A stretch of 64,000 nt of DNA, taken from positions 124,001 through 188,000 of the forward strand of contig NZ_JBBUTI010000008.1 in assembly GCF_038066635.1 (NCBI RefSeq), written 5' to 3'. Both the position numbers and the translations under genes were made by a program. The DNA comes from Ideonella margarita (GTDB taxonomy: Bacteria; Pseudomonadota; Gammaproteobacteria; Burkholderiales; Burkholderiaceae_C). This document shows positions 1-8,590 of the stretch, one piece after another (within the stretch, counting starts at the first letter, position 1; each line of letters starts with the position of its first letter). A model generated the notes under the pieces. It ran no database searches. It was not told the origin of the DNA and saw only the letters and a program-made list of their open reading frames with translations.

Positions 1-171
1 CTGCGCCGTCAGGTGCGTCAAGCGCGCCAGTTCCGCCCCGGGCAGCGCGCCATGCAGGCGGATGGCCTGCAGCACCACGCGCTCGTTGTACTGGCGCAAG
101 CCCCCCTGGCTGGAGCCGCGCGGGCGCAGCCGCAGGCCTTCAGGGTGGGGGCTGGGGGCATCAAGGGACAA
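1..171 (-). CDS. ROK-family transcriptional regulator, N-terminal part (cut by window edge)
   Basis: Only the first 57 residues are inside the window; the gene continues past base 1. The visible part is the DNA-binding head of a ROK-type sugar repressor: a Gly-Ser-Ser-Gln/Arg-Gln-Tyr-Asn segment (RQYNERVVLQAIRLHG) followed by a winged-helix start (GAELARLTHLTAQ). I chose the TTG at 169-171 because GGAG lies 6 nt before it; it overlaps the fucU-like gene by 11 bp, implying translational coupling. No ATG is available in this frame. ROK repressors usually control a neighbouring sugar operon and respond to a sugar or sugar phosphate, so it probably regulates the transporter genes upstream and the divergent kinase. 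The sugar-binding domain is not visible, so the ligand is unknown. Confidence 0.8.
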   Translation of the reverse strand, partial: MSLDAPSPHPEGLRLRPRGSSQGGLRQYNERVVLQAIRLHGALPGAELARLTHLTAQ

Positions 172-628
172 GCACTTCTCCGATCACGCCCTTCTTGAAC
201 AGGAAGTTGCCGTAGGGCTGCAACTCGCCGGTCAGGACGATGGCATGTGCCTGGCGCACACGGTCGTAGAACGCAAAGCGTTCGGTGGGCTGGCATTGTG
301 CCGCGCTGGCATGGCCGCCCTGCACCAGCATCTCGATGACGCTGCGCTGCTGCGCGCTTTGCCAACCCGGCGGCTGGGCACACACCTGCATGTAGGCCAC
401 GGGTTGCTCCACCGCCGCGTCGAGCGGCAGCAGCGCCAGCACGGCCTCGGCCACCTGCTGCACCGAGGCGCCGGGCAGGTGGATCAGCGGCTTGGGGCCG
501 TGCGGCCCCTGGGCCAGCGTGTGGGCGGTGAAGTTGGCGTCGGCGATGACGATCTCGTCTCCATGGCCCATCTGGGCCAGCACCTTCAACAGGTCGGGCG
601 TGAGCAGCGGAGGAATGCCTTTGAGCAT
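161..628 (-). CDS. FucU/RbsD-family sugar mutarotase
   Basis: 155 residues, slightly longer than E. coli FucU or RbsD (about 140). The start MLKGIPPLLTPDLLKVLAQM followed by GHGDEIVIADANF is the family hallmark, carrying the conserved His and Asp of the active site; a Tyr-Gly-Asn near the C-terminus (PYGNFLFKKG) is also typical. These cytoplasmic enzymes interconvert sugar ring anomers (fucose or ribose) so that uptake feeds kinase and isomerase. It sits 18 bp downstream of the ATPase gene and overlaps the ROK regulator gene. Next to a fructose/ribose-type ABC transporter and a PfkB kinase, a role on ribose, fructose or a similar sugar is inferred. Which sugar cannot be told from sequence. 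Confidence 0.88.
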   Translation of the reverse strand: MLKGIPPLLTPDLLKVLAQMGHGDEIVIADANFTAHTLAQGPHGPKPLIHLPGASVQQVAEAVLALLPLDAAVEQPVAYMQVCAQPPGWQSAQQRSVIEMLVQGGHASAAQCQPTERFAFYDRVRQAHAIVLTGELQPYGNFLFKKGVIGEVLVP

Positions 629-646
629 GGAAAGTCGCGGCGCGCT

Positions 647-1447
647 TCAGGCCAGGCAATCGGCCGGAATGTCTTCGGCGCGCATGGCGCCGGTCATCAC
701 CGCCACGGTGTCGCTCATGCTGATCTTCTTCGGGTTCAGCACGGCCGCGCGCTTGCCCAGGCGGGCCACGTGGATCCGGTCAGCCACCTCGAACACATGC
801 GGCATGTTGTGCGAGATGAGCACCACGGGCAGGCCCTTGTCGCGCACCCGGCGGATGAGCTCAAGCACCATGTTGCCCTCCTTCACACCGAGTGCGGCGG
901 TGGGCTCATCCATGATGACCACGTGCTGGGCGAAGGCCGCCGCGCGGGCCACGGCCACGCACTGGCGCTGGCCACCCGAGAGCGTCTCCACCGGCTGCGT
1001 CATCGAGCGGATGCCCACCTTCAAGTCATTCATGCGGGCAATGCTCTGCGCCAGCATTTCCTTCTTGTCGAGCATGCGCAGCACGTTGCCCATGAAGCCC
1101 GGTCGGCGCAGCTCGCGGCCCAGGAACAGGTTCTCCGCAATCGTCATCGCCGGGGCCACGGCCAAGTCTTGATAGACAGTCTCGATGCCGGCGCGGCGCG
1201 CGTCGATCGGGCTGCGGAAATGAATGGGCTGGCCGTCGAGCAGGATCTCGCCTTCGTCGGGCACCACGGCGCCCGACAGCGCCTTGATCAGGCTGGACTT
1301 GCCCGCGCCGTTGTCGCCGATCACGGCGAGGATTTCGCCAGCGCGCAATTCGAAGTCAGCGCCATCAAGCGCGGTGACCTGACCGTAGCGCTTGACCAGG
1401 CCCTTGGCTTGCAGCACCAGCGGTGCGGTGTTGGAGGATGCAGTCAT
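647..1447 (-). CDS. frcA: Sugar ABC transporter ATP-binding protein, FrcA-like
   Basis: 266 residues with a single nucleotide-binding domain, as in FrcA of rhizobia, not the duplicated domain of RbsA or XylG. Visible motifs: Walker A GDNGAGKS (about residues 44-51), Q-loop region near VYQDL, signature LSGGQRQ (156-162), Walker B VVIMDEP (176-182) and the switch His in LISHNM. The protein energises sugar import through the permease encoded upstream. A TTG at 1471 would add eight residues, but the ATG at 1447 is preceded by GGAG and fits the family start. It lies 20 bp after the permease gene in the same minus-strand operon. Substrate is likely fructose, ribose or mannose, by similarity of the whole cassette. 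Confidence 0.9.
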   Translation of the reverse strand: MTASSNTAPLVLQAKGLVKRYGQVTALDGADFELRAGEILAVIGDNGAGKSSLIKALSGAVVPDEGEILLDGQPIHFRSPIDARRAGIETVYQDLAVAPAMTIAENLFLGRELRRPGFMGNVLRMLDKKEMLAQSIARMNDLKVGIRSMTQPVETLSGGQRQCVAVARAAAFAQHVVIMDEPTAALGVKEGNMVLELIRRVRDKGLPVVLISHNMPHVFEVADRIHVARLGKRAAVLNPKKISMSDTVAVMTGAMRAEDIPADCLA

Positions 1448-1467
1448 GGTGTGGGGCTCCGGGGCGC

Positions 1468-2427
1468 TCAACGGCTGGCCTTGTGGGAAAGCTGGTCGGC
1501 AGCCACCGCCAGAATCACCAGGATGCCGGTGACCAGGATCTGATAGACCGACGACACGCCCATCAGCGTCAGGCCGTTGCGGAAGACGCCAACGATCAGC
1601 GCGCCCACGAGCGAGCCGAGGATGACGCCGCGGCCACCAAACAGGCTGGTGCCGCCCAGCACCACGGCGGTGATGGCGTCGAGGTTTTCGGTCTGGCCGG
1701 CGTTCGGGTCACCGACGCCGGTGCGCGCCACGCTCAGCAGCGCCGCGATGCCGTAGAAGAAGCCCGCCAGCACATACACGCCCAGCAGGATGCGCTGGGT
1801 CGGAATGCCGGTGAGGCGCGTGGCTTCCGGGCTGTTGCCCACCGCGTACACATGGCGGCCGCGGGCGGTTTCACGCAGCGCGAACCAGGCGACCAGGTAC
1901 AGGCCCAGCATCGCCACCACACCCCAGGCCACCTCGGTGCCACCGATGGTGAAGGTATTGCCCAGGCCGGTCATCAGCTCGGGCAGGTCGGTGATGGTCT
2001 GCGACTGCGAATACAGCTGCGTGATGGCGAAGGCGATGTTCAGCGTGCCCAGCGTCACGATGAAAGGCGGCAGCTTGATGCGCGTCACCAGCAGGCCGTT
2101 GGCCAGGCCGAACAGCGTCGTCACGGCGATGCCGCACAGCACAGCCAGCGCCGGCGGCATGCCCAGCTCGGTGGCGAACTTGGTCATCACCACCGAGCCC
2201 AGTGCCATCACCATGCCGCACGACAAGTCGATGCCGGCGGTCAGGATGATCAGCGTCTGGCCGATGGCGATGACACCCACCACCATCACTTGTTGCAAGA
2301 CCAGCGACAGGTTCTGCCCCGTCAGGAAGCGGTCACTCTGGGTGGCAAAAAAGGCGCAGGCCATCAGCAGGGCGATGACCGGGCCGAGCGTGCCCAGCGG
2401 GGGCAGCTTGTCCTTGAGGGCGTTCAT
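1468..2427 (-). CDS. frcC: Sugar ABC transporter permease, FrcC/RbsC-like
   Basis: 319 residues, almost entirely hydrophobic, with 8-10 predicted membrane spans typical of the BPD_transp_2 (RbsC/XylH) family. Characteristic stretches are TAGIDLSCGMVMALGSVV and the cytoplasmic coupling segment around GNSPEATRLTGI, followed by AVVLGGTSLFGGRG. It forms the inner-membrane channel, probably as a homodimer, working with the ATPase 20 bp downstream and the binding protein 42 bp upstream. The ATG at 2425-2427 gives the usual length; no strong ribosome-binding site is visible, so it may be coupled to the upstream gene. Confidence 0.9.
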   Translation of the reverse strand: MNALKDKLPPLGTLGPVIALLMACAFFATQSDRFLTGQNLSLVLQQVMVVGVIAIGQTLIILTAGIDLSCGMVMALGSVVMTKFATELGMPPALAVLCGIAVTTLFGLANGLLVTRIKLPPFIVTLGTLNIAFAITQLYSQSQTITDLPELMTGLGNTFTIGGTEVAWGVVAMLGLYLVAWFALRETARGRHVYAVGNSPEATRLTGIPTQRILLGVYVLAGFFYGIAALLSVARTGVGDPNAGQTENLDAITAVVLGGTSLFGGRGVILGSLVGALIVGVFRNGLTLMGVSSVYQILVTGILVILAVAADQLSHKASR

Positions 2428-2469
2428 GTCAATCAGTCAGGCAACAAGTGGTGAGGTGGGCGCAGCGGT

Positions 2470-3471
2470 TTACTTCTTGCCCCAGCAGAGCTGGGTGCCC
2501 ACCGTCGTGTCCTTGCTGTCGACGCCGGCCACGGCCTTGGCGGCGATCAGCGTCACGCCGGTGTCGGTGTAGCCGCTGGGCTTCTTGCCGGACTTGGCGT
2601 ACTCGACGCCTGCGTCCACGCCCATCGCGGCCATCTTCAGCGGGTACTGCTGGCTGGTCGCGGCGATCTTGCCGGCGGCCGTGTCCTTGATGCCCTGGCA
2701 GCCGCCGTCGACCGAGACGATGAGCACGCTCTTGTCCTTGCCGGCCTTCTTCAGCGCGTTGTAGGCGCCGGCTGCTGCGGGTTCATTGATGGTGTAGACG
2801 ACGTTGATGTCGGGGTTCTTCTGCAGGCAGTTTTCCATGGCGGTCTGGCCCTTGGCCTGGTCGCCGAAGCTGTCGGCCATGCACACCACTTCAGCCGGCT
2901 TGGCCAGCTCGTTGCTCTTGGCGTCCAGGCTTTGCAGACCGTAGCCCTGCAGGAAGCCGTTGTGGCGCTGGGCGCCCACCGGGTGGCCGGGCAGCAGATC
3001 GAGCGTGGCGATCTTGGCGGGCTTGCCGGCCATCGTGGCCTTGGCATATTGGCCGATCAGCACGCCGGCCTTGTAGTTGTCGGTGGCGAACAGCGCGTCG
3101 GTGCCATCGACCGGATCGGTCGGGCTGTCGAGGGCGATGACCAGGACGCCCTTGTCACGCGCCTTCTTGATCGCCGGCACGATGGCCTTGGAATCGCTCG
3201 GGGTGATGAGGATGGTCTTGGCGCCGGCGGCAATCATGTTTTCCATGGCCGTGACCTGACCGGCGTTGTCGCCGTCGGCCTTGCCCGCGCCCGTCAGCAG
3301 CTTGGCGCCCTTGGCCTTGGCGGCTTCGGCGGCGCCTTCCTTCATCTTCACGAAGAAGGGGTTGGTTTCGGTCTTGGTGATCAGGCCGATCACGGGTTCA
3401 CCGGCGGCCAAGGCAGAGCCGGCCAGCGCGAACAGGGCGGCCATCGTCACGGTCTTCAGGGCATGGGTCAT
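2470..3471 (-). CDS. frcB: Periplasmic sugar-binding protein, FrcB-like
   Basis: 333 residues with a clear signal peptide (MTHALKTVTMAALFALAG, cleavage probably after SALA near residue 22). The mature protein is a class-B periplasmic binding protein (Peripla_BP_4 fold): a TKTETNPFFVKMKEGAA start, ITPSDSKAIVPAIKKA, a central VIALDSPTDP segment and a conserved end with LCWG. It captures the sugar and delivers it to the permease. First gene of the minus-strand operon; AGGAG lies 5 nt before the ATG. The transcript must start in the 225-bp gap shared with the divergent kinase. It resembles rhizobial fructose-binding FrcB; the true ligand is inferred, not proven. Confidence 0.9.
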   Translation of the reverse strand: MTHALKTVTMAALFALAGSALAAGEPVIGLITKTETNPFFVKMKEGAAEAAKAKGAKLLTGAGKADGDNAGQVTAMENMIAAGAKTILITPSDSKAIVPAIKKARDKGVLVIALDSPTDPVDGTDALFATDNYKAGVLIGQYAKATMAGKPAKIATLDLLPGHPVGAQRHNGFLQGYGLQSLDAKSNELAKPAEVVCMADSFGDQAKGQTAMENCLQKNPDINVVYTINEPAAAGAYNALKKAGKDKSVLIVSVDGGCQGIKDTAAGKIAATSQQYPLKMAAMGVDAGVEYAKSGKKPSGYTDTGVTLIAAKAVAGVDSKDTTVGTQLCWGKK

Positions 3472-3564
3472 GGTTGTCTCCTGGGGATATTGGGCGTGCT
3501 GTAGGCCGGCGATCGGCTTTCAAGGGCCCCGGCGAGGTGGATTGTGCGCAAGGGTCGATAAATA

Positions 3565-3581
3565 AATCAAGTGGATTGATT
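3565..3581. promoter_or_regulatory. Palindrome between transporter and kinase genes, candidate ROK operator
   Basis: AATCAA-GTGGA-TTGATT is a perfect 6-5-6 inverted repeat in a locally AT-rich patch (about 3555-3595) of an otherwise GC-rich gap. It sits 94 bp before the frcB start and 116 bp before the kinase start, so it could serve both divergent promoters. ROK repressors bind AT-rich inverted repeats in such gaps. Binding by the ROK protein encoded at the window start is an inference. Confidence 0.45.
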
Positions 3582-3696
3582 AATGGAAAACCCCCAAGCC
3601 TGAACGCCGCCTTGCAAGGCACGATGCGGCCCGTGGCACCTTGAGCTGCGCGCGCGTGCTGCGCCTCGAAGCCCCCCTCATTCAACGGAGAAGACA

Positions 3697-4623
3697 ATGT
3701 TTGTGGTTTGCGGAGAAGCCTTGTTTGACGTGTTCGCCGCGGGTGACACGCCCACCGGCATGGCGCTGGACGCGCGCATCGGCGGCTCGCCTTTCAACGT
3801 GGCCGTGGGCCTGCAGCGCCTGGGCCAGCCGGTGGCCTTCATGGGCGGCGTGTCGCGCGGCTTTCTGGGTGAACGCCTGCTGGCCGCCCTGCGCGCCGAA
3901 GGCGTGAAGGAAGACTGCGTCGCCCTGCTCGACGCCCCCACCACGCTCAGCCTGATCGGCCTCGATGCCCAGGGCGTGCCGTCGTACAGCTTCTACGGCG
4001 AAGGCTGCGCGGACCGCCTGCTGCCGATGGCAACGCTCGACACCGTGCCTGCCCACACCCAGGCCATCCATGTGGGCTCGTATGCGATGGTGGTCGAGCC
4101 CGTGGCCAGCACCCAGCGCGCGCTGATCGAGCAGCACCACCAGCAGCGCGTCATCGCCTATGACCCGAACGTGCGCCTGAACGTGGAGCCCCGCCTGGAG
4201 CGTTGGCGCGAGACGCTCGACTGGATGGCCGCCCGCACCCACCTGCTCAAGGTGAGCGACGAGGACCTGGGCCTGCTCTACCCCGGCGTGCCGCATGCCG
4301 AGCTGGCCGCCCGCTGGCGCGCCGCCGGCGTGTGCGCGGTGGTGGTCACCCGTGGTGGCGAAGGCGCCCAGGCCTGGACCGCCCAGGGCCAGCTGACCAT
4401 CGCGCCGGTGCGCACCGAGGTGGTCGACACCGTGGGCGCTGGCGACACCTTCCAGGCCGCGATGCTCACCGCCCTGGCCGAGCGCGGCGTGCTGTCGCCC
4501 ACGGCCCTGCCCGATGTGGCGCTGGCCGCCTGGGAAGAGGTGCTGAACTTTGCGGCCCGGGCGGCGGCCATCACCTGCAGCCGCCGCGGCGCTGACTTGC
4601 CGCGCCGTCACGACGTGAACTGA
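3697..4623 (+). CDS. PfkB-family carbohydrate kinase (fructokinase type)
   Basis: 308 residues. The N-terminus (CGEALFDVFAAGD) and the following GGSPFNVAVGLQRLG match ribokinase-fold fructokinases; the C-terminal signature DTVGAGDTFQAAM near residue 245 carries the catalytic Asp and the anion hole. It transfers phosphate from ATP to a sugar hydroxyl in the cytoplasm. Divergent from the ABC transporter, it most likely phosphorylates the sugar imported by it, giving fructose 6-phosphate or an analogue. The start follows GGAGAAGACA. The ROK regulator probably controls both directions through the shared gap. Confidence 0.88.
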   Translation: MFVVCGEALFDVFAAGDTPTGMALDARIGGSPFNVAVGLQRLGQPVAFMGGVSRGFLGERLLAALRAEGVKEDCVALLDAPTTLSLIGLDAQGVPSYSFYGEGCADRLLPMATLDTVPAHTQAIHVGSYAMVVEPVASTQRALIEQHHQQRVIAYDPNVRLNVEPRLERWRETLDWMAARTHLLKVSDEDLGLLYPGVPHAELAARWRAAGVCAVVVTRGGEGAQAWTAQGQLTIAPVRTEVVDTVGAGDTFQAAMLTALAERGVLSPTALPDVALAAWEEVLNFAARAAAITCSRRGADLPRRHDVN

Positions 4624-4679
4624 CAGCCACTGACACGTTTTGAGGGTTTACCCTCATTCCGTGCCGGTGCACGGGGACG

Positions 4680-5546
4680 ATGAGCGTGCTGCGCCCTGCT
4701 GCGCCTTGGAGGCCCGCCTTGTCCCTGACCGACCCTTACGTACGACGCGCCCGCAGCCTGCCGGCCATGCCCGAAGTGGCGGCCCGGCTGCTGACCTCCT
4801 TCGACCGCGATGACCTGAGCCTGCACGAGGTGGCCAGCCTGATCGGCCGCGACCAGGCCTTGTCGGCCCAGGTGCTGCGCATGGCCAACTCGGCCCGTTA
4901 CGCCCACCATGCCAAGGTCGGCTCGCTGAATGATGCGGCGCAGCGCCTGGGCCTGCGCGCGCTGCGCGACCTGACGCTCACCGCCTGCGTGGCCCGCGCC
5001 TTCCCGGAGGTGCCGGGGTTCGATCGCATGCGCTTCTGGCGCGGCACGCTGGCCGTGGCCGCCTACGCCCAGGCCATGGCGCCGGCCCTGAAGGTGCAGG
5101 CCGACACCGCCTACCTCGGCGGCCTGATGCTGCGCACCGGCCAGCTGCTGATGATGCTGGAAGACGCCGGCGCCTGCGCCGATGTGGCCCTGCATGCGAT
5201 GGAGCTCGACAGCCGCATCGGCTTCGAAGCGGTGGTGCTGGGTTGCACCCACCCGGAAGTGACCTCCGAGCTGGCGCGCCACTGGGGCTTTCCGCGCGGC
5301 CTGGTGACGGCCTTCGGCGCTGCGGCTGATCCGATGGTGGTGCGCCCCTTCAACGAGCTGGGCGCGGCCCTGCGCCTGGCCAGCGTGGTCGACGAATGCC
5401 GCGAGGCGGGTGACGACGTGGCCCAGGCGCTGCGCATGACCCACCCCGGCGTGCTGGCCCACATGAACCTTGATGTAGACGCGCTGACCGCCGCCCTGCC
5501 AGATCACCAGCTGGCCTGCGCCGGCGCCGAAACGCTGATGCATTGA
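4680..5546 (+). CDS. HDOD-domain signalling protein
   Basis: 288 residues dominated by an HDOD domain (PF08668): LPAMPEVAARLLTSF, then VASLIGRDQALSAQVLRMAN with the usual SARY, then LGLRALRDLTL. HDOD proteins resemble HD phosphohydrolases but usually lack full metal ligands and act as signalling scaffolds, for example in chemotaxis, twitching or c-di-GMP outputs. No second domain is visible. The gene stands alone between the sugar kinase and the AEC transporter, so no pathway is suggested by context. The ATG at 4680 is used; it leaves an N-terminus rich in Pro and Arg, and a later start near residue 14 is possible. Confidence 0.82.
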   Translation: MSVLRPAAPWRPALSLTDPYVRRARSLPAMPEVAARLLTSFDRDDLSLHEVASLIGRDQALSAQVLRMANSARYAHHAKVGSLNDAAQRLGLRALRDLTLTACVARAFPEVPGFDRMRFWRGTLAVAAYAQAMAPALKVQADTAYLGGLMLRTGQLLMMLEDAGACADVALHAMELDSRIGFEAVVLGCTHPEVTSELARHWGFPRGLVTAFGAAADPMVVRPFNELGAALRLASVVDECREAGDDVAQALRMTHPGVLAHMNLDVDALTAALPDHQLACAGAETLMH

Positions 5547-5603
5547 GACACTGCATTCCTGCAGGCGGGCGCGGCCCGACGGGCTGCGATACTCGCCCCC
5601 CGC

Positions 5604-6737
5604 ATGCAGGCCATTCTTTCCGTCACCCTTCCGTTTTTCGCCTTGGTGCTGGCCGGCTGGCTGGCGGCCCATCGGCGCATCCTGCCGGAAGCGGCCATCC
5701 CCGGCCTGAACGCCTTCGTGCTGTTCTTCGCCCTGCCCTGCATGCTGTTCCGCTTCGGCATGACGACCCCGGTGTTCGAGTTGCTGAACCCGGCCGTGCT
5801 CGCGGTGTATGTGCTCACGGCAGCAGTCATCGTGTTCTTCACCATCGCAATGACGCTGGGCCCGGGCCTGAGCCTGAAGAACGCCGCCTTCGGCGCGCTG
5901 GTGGCCGCCTTCCCGAACACCGGTTTCATGGGCGTGCCGCTGCTGGTGGCGCTGCTCGGGCCGGCGGCGGCAGGCCCGGTGATCTGCATGGTGCTGGCCG
6001 ACATGATCGTCACCAGCTCGGCCTGCCTGGCGATTGCCCAGGCGCGTGACACCACCGGCCAGGGCCCGCGCGCGGCGGCGCTGGCGGCCGCCAAAGGTGC
6101 GTTCTCGAACCCGCTGCCGTGGTCCATCGCCCTCGGGGCTCTGGTGGGCATCGCGGGCGTGAGCCTGCCGGGGCCGGTGAACACCGTGGTGAAGATGCTG
6201 GCCGATGCCGCCAGCCCGGTGGCGCTGTTCACCATCGGCGCCGTGTTGTGGCGTGCCGGTGAACACACCCGCGCCGTGCCGCTGAAAGCCTCCAGCCTGG
6301 AGGCGCAAGCCACGCTGGTGCTGCGCAGCGAAGACTCCCAGGCGCCCAGCGTGTGGCCGCTGGGCGATGCGGGCGGCATGGCGCCCACCTCACCGGGCCG
6401 GCTCGACGCGCTGACCCGCAGCCTGCCGCGCCGCGGCCTGGGCGTGCCCATGAGCACCTACATGCCGGTCGCGCTGATCAAGCTGCTGCTGCACCCGCTG
6501 GTGGTGCTGCTGCTGGGCGCCTGCGCGCGCAGCCTCGGTGCACCGCTCAGCAGTTTCCAGCTGATGGTGCTGACGCTGGCCGCCGCGTTGCCCAGCGCCA
6601 GCAATGTGTCACTGCTGGCCGAGCGTTACGGCGCCGACAACGGCCGCGTGGCGCGCATCATCCTCGCGTCCACGCTGCTCGCGTTTGGCAGCTTCACCCT
6701 GCTGGCCTGGGCCTTCGGGGTGCGGCCGCACGGCTGA
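5604..6737 (+). CDS. AEC-family transporter (auxin efflux carrier fold)
   Basis: 377 residues, about 10 membrane spans (PF03547). The family motif region AAFPNTGFMGVPLLVALLG is clear, and the C-terminal half has LPSASNVSLLAERYG. Bacterial AEC members move malonate, malate or other organic anions; substrate here is unknown. Odd feature: a hydrophilic insert of about 55 residues (roughly 215-270, between the two five-helix halves) makes it longer than typical 310-320 residue members. A GATACT hexamer ends 10 nt before the ATG with no clear ribosome-binding site, suggesting a very short leader. It converges with the amidase gene, whose stop abuts its own. Confidence 0.85.
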   Translation: MQAILSVTLPFFALVLAGWLAAHRRILPEAAIPGLNAFVLFFALPCMLFRFGMTTPVFELLNPAVLAVYVLTAAVIVFFTIAMTLGPGLSLKNAAFGALVAAFPNTGFMGVPLLVALLGPAAAGPVICMVLADMIVTSSACLAIAQARDTTGQGPRAAALAAAKGAFSNPLPWSIALGALVGIAGVSLPGPVNTVVKMLADAASPVALFTIGAVLWRAGEHTRAVPLKASSLEAQATLVLRSEDSQAPSVWPLGDAGGMAPTSPGRLDALTRSLPRRGLGVPMSTYMPVALIKLLLHPLVVLLLGACARSLGAPLSSFQLMVLTLAAALPSASNVSLLAERYGADNGRVARIILASTLLAFGSFTLLAWAFGVRPHG

Positions 6738-8318
6738 TCACAGCGGCACGCTGCGCGCCATGTAGGTCGGCGGCCGGCGGTGCTTGGTGGCCTGCTCGAA
6801 GTGCAGGCCCATCGCCAGCAAGCTCATCTCGCTCCAGGCCGGGCCGACGAACGACAGGCCCATCGGCAAGCCGCGCACGAAACCCGCCGGCACGGTGAGG
6901 TGCGGATAACCCGCCACCGCCGCCGGGCTGGAGAAGCTCATGCCGTAATGGTCGCCCGCGATCGGGTCGATCAACCACGACGGCCCGCCCGTGGGCGCCA
7001 CCAGCGCATCCAGGCGATGCGCCTTCAGCACCTTGTCGATGCCCTCTTCCTGCGAGCCCTTGGCGCACGCCGCCAGTGCCTGCAGGTACGCCGGGCTATC
7101 GAGGCCACCGAGGGCCTGGGCCTTGATGAACAGCTCCTGGCCGAACCAGCCCATTTCCTGCGTCTTGTTCGCTTCGTTGAAGGCGATCACGTCCGCCAGG
7201 CTCTGCACCTTGGCGCCCGGCGCGAAGGCCTTCAGCCACAGGGCCAGGTCGTGCTTGAGCTCATACAGCATCACGTCCAGTTCGGCATCACCGTAGCTGG
7301 GTTGGGCCAGCTCGACGTTGTCGATGATCTCGGCGCCCAGCGCCTTGAGCTGCGCAATCGCCTTGTCGATCAGGGCGTCGGCTTCGTCGAAGCCGGTGAA
7401 GTAGTTGCGGCACACACCCAGCCGCTTGCCCTTCAGGGCCTGGGCCGGCAGGCCGGCATCGTCGGCCGGTGCGCGGCGCGTGGCCGAATCGGCCTCGTCG
7501 CGGCCCAGCATGGCCTGGTACAGCAGCGCGGCATCGGCCACGCTGCGGGTCATCGGGCCGGCGGTGTCTTGCGTGTGCGAGATCGGAATCACGCCGTCAC
7601 GGCTGATGCGGCCCACCGTGGGCTTCAAACCGACCAGGCCGTTGATGGACGCGGGCGAGGTGATCGAGCCATCGGTCTCGGTGCCCACGCCCAGCGCAGC
7701 CAGGTCAGCGGCCATGGCCGCTCCGGTGCCGGAGCTCGATCCGCTGGTGCTGCGGTCCAGCGCATACGGGTTGCGGGTGAGGCCACCGACGGCGCTCCAG
7801 CCGCTGGTCGAGCGCGTGGAGCGGATGTTCGCCCACTCGCTGAGGTTGGTCTTGCCGAGGATGACGGCGCCGGCTGCGCGCAGGCGCTGCACCAGGAAGG
7901 CATCGCGCTTGGCGCGCACACCGGCCAGGGCCAGCGAGCCGCCCGTGGTCGCCATCTTGTCGCCGGTGGCGATGTTGTCCTTCAGCAGCACGGGCAGGCC
8001 GTGCAGCGGGCCGCGCACCCGGCCGGCCTTGCGCTCGGCGTCCAGCTCGCGGGCGATCTGCACCGCGTCCGGGTTCACGGCCAGCACGCTGCGCAGCGTC
8101 GGGCCGTGGCGATCGACGGCCTCGATGCGCGTCAGGTAATCGCGCGTCAGCCGCTCGGCCGACAGGCGGCCCTGCGACATGGCCTGGCTCAGCGCTGCGG
8201 CGCCGGCTTCAGCGTGGGGGAAGGCAGGCAGGCGTGCGGCGGTGGCCGCGGTGCCGCTTGCAAGGGTGCCGGCGCCGAGGGTGGTGGCGGAGGCTTGCAG
8301 CAGGGTGCGTCGTTTCAT
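6738..8318 (-). CDS. Amidase signature family enzyme, probably Tat-exported
   Basis: 526 residues from the ATG at 8316-8318; an upstream in-frame start would add ten unconvincing residues. The N-terminus MKRRTLLQASATTLGAG is Tat-like (Arg-Arg then hydrophobic). The amidase-signature domain shows the catalytic Lys in LLKDNIATGDKMATT and the Ser-rich core STSGSSSGTGAAMAADLAAL, with the nucleophile Ser in TDGSITSPASINGLVGLKP, giving the Ser-cisSer-Lys triad. The C-terminal part (YPHLTVPAGFVRGLPMGLSF) is also conserved. It hydrolyses an amide bond; the substrate is unknown and context does not help. Convergent with the AEC gene with no spacer. Confidence 0.87.
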   Translation of the reverse strand: MKRRTLLQASATTLGAGTLASGTAATAARLPAFPHAEAGAAALSQAMSQGRLSAERLTRDYLTRIEAVDRHGPTLRSVLAVNPDAVQIARELDAERKAGRVRGPLHGLPVLLKDNIATGDKMATTGGSLALAGVRAKRDAFLVQRLRAAGAVILGKTNLSEWANIRSTRSTSGWSAVGGLTRNPYALDRSTSGSSSGTGAAMAADLAALGVGTETDGSITSPASINGLVGLKPTVGRISRDGVIPISHTQDTAGPMTRSVADAALLYQAMLGRDEADSATRRAPADDAGLPAQALKGKRLGVCRNYFTGFDEADALIDKAIAQLKALGAEIIDNVELAQPSYGDAELDVMLYELKHDLALWLKAFAPGAKVQSLADVIAFNEANKTQEMGWFGQELFIKAQALGGLDSPAYLQALAACAKGSQEEGIDKVLKAHRLDALVAPTGGPSWLIDPIAGDHYGMSFSSPAAVAGYPHLTVPAGFVRGLPMGLSFVGPAWSEMSLLAMGLHFEQATKHRRPPTYMARSVPL

Positions 8319-8433
8319 GAAAAGGCATGTTGCCTGAGCCGCCCGCACTGCGCAGCAGGGAGACCCCCCGGGCCCTCAGGCTGTGCCAGCACCGCAACAG
8401 CCGGCGTCTCGGCCTTGCCTTCAAACATGCCAG

Positions 8434-8455
8434 ATCGCCAATGCACACTGGCGAT
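8434..8455. promoter_or_regulatory. Inverted repeat upstream of ornithine cyclodeaminase-like gene
   Basis: ATCGCCA-8 nt-TGGCGAT is a perfect 7-bp inverted repeat, 136 bp before the ATG of the gene that follows and 116 bp before the divergent amidase. Spacing and arm length fit a dimeric regulator site. Genes of this family are often controlled by Lrp/AsnC or LysR proteins, but no regulator gene is adjacent here. The rest of the 272-bp gap shows no ORF worth calling. Confidence 0.35.
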
Positions 8456-8590
8456 ATGATCAAGTTTTGAAGCGATTTGTGCAGGTTGATGGCTTCCTGT
8501 TGGCTGAGCGTCTCTTCAGAATCAGCCCAGCAGCCAGTGCCCGACGGGCGGACGCCGGCGCATCCATCAAGCAAGAACGAGAGACAAACC

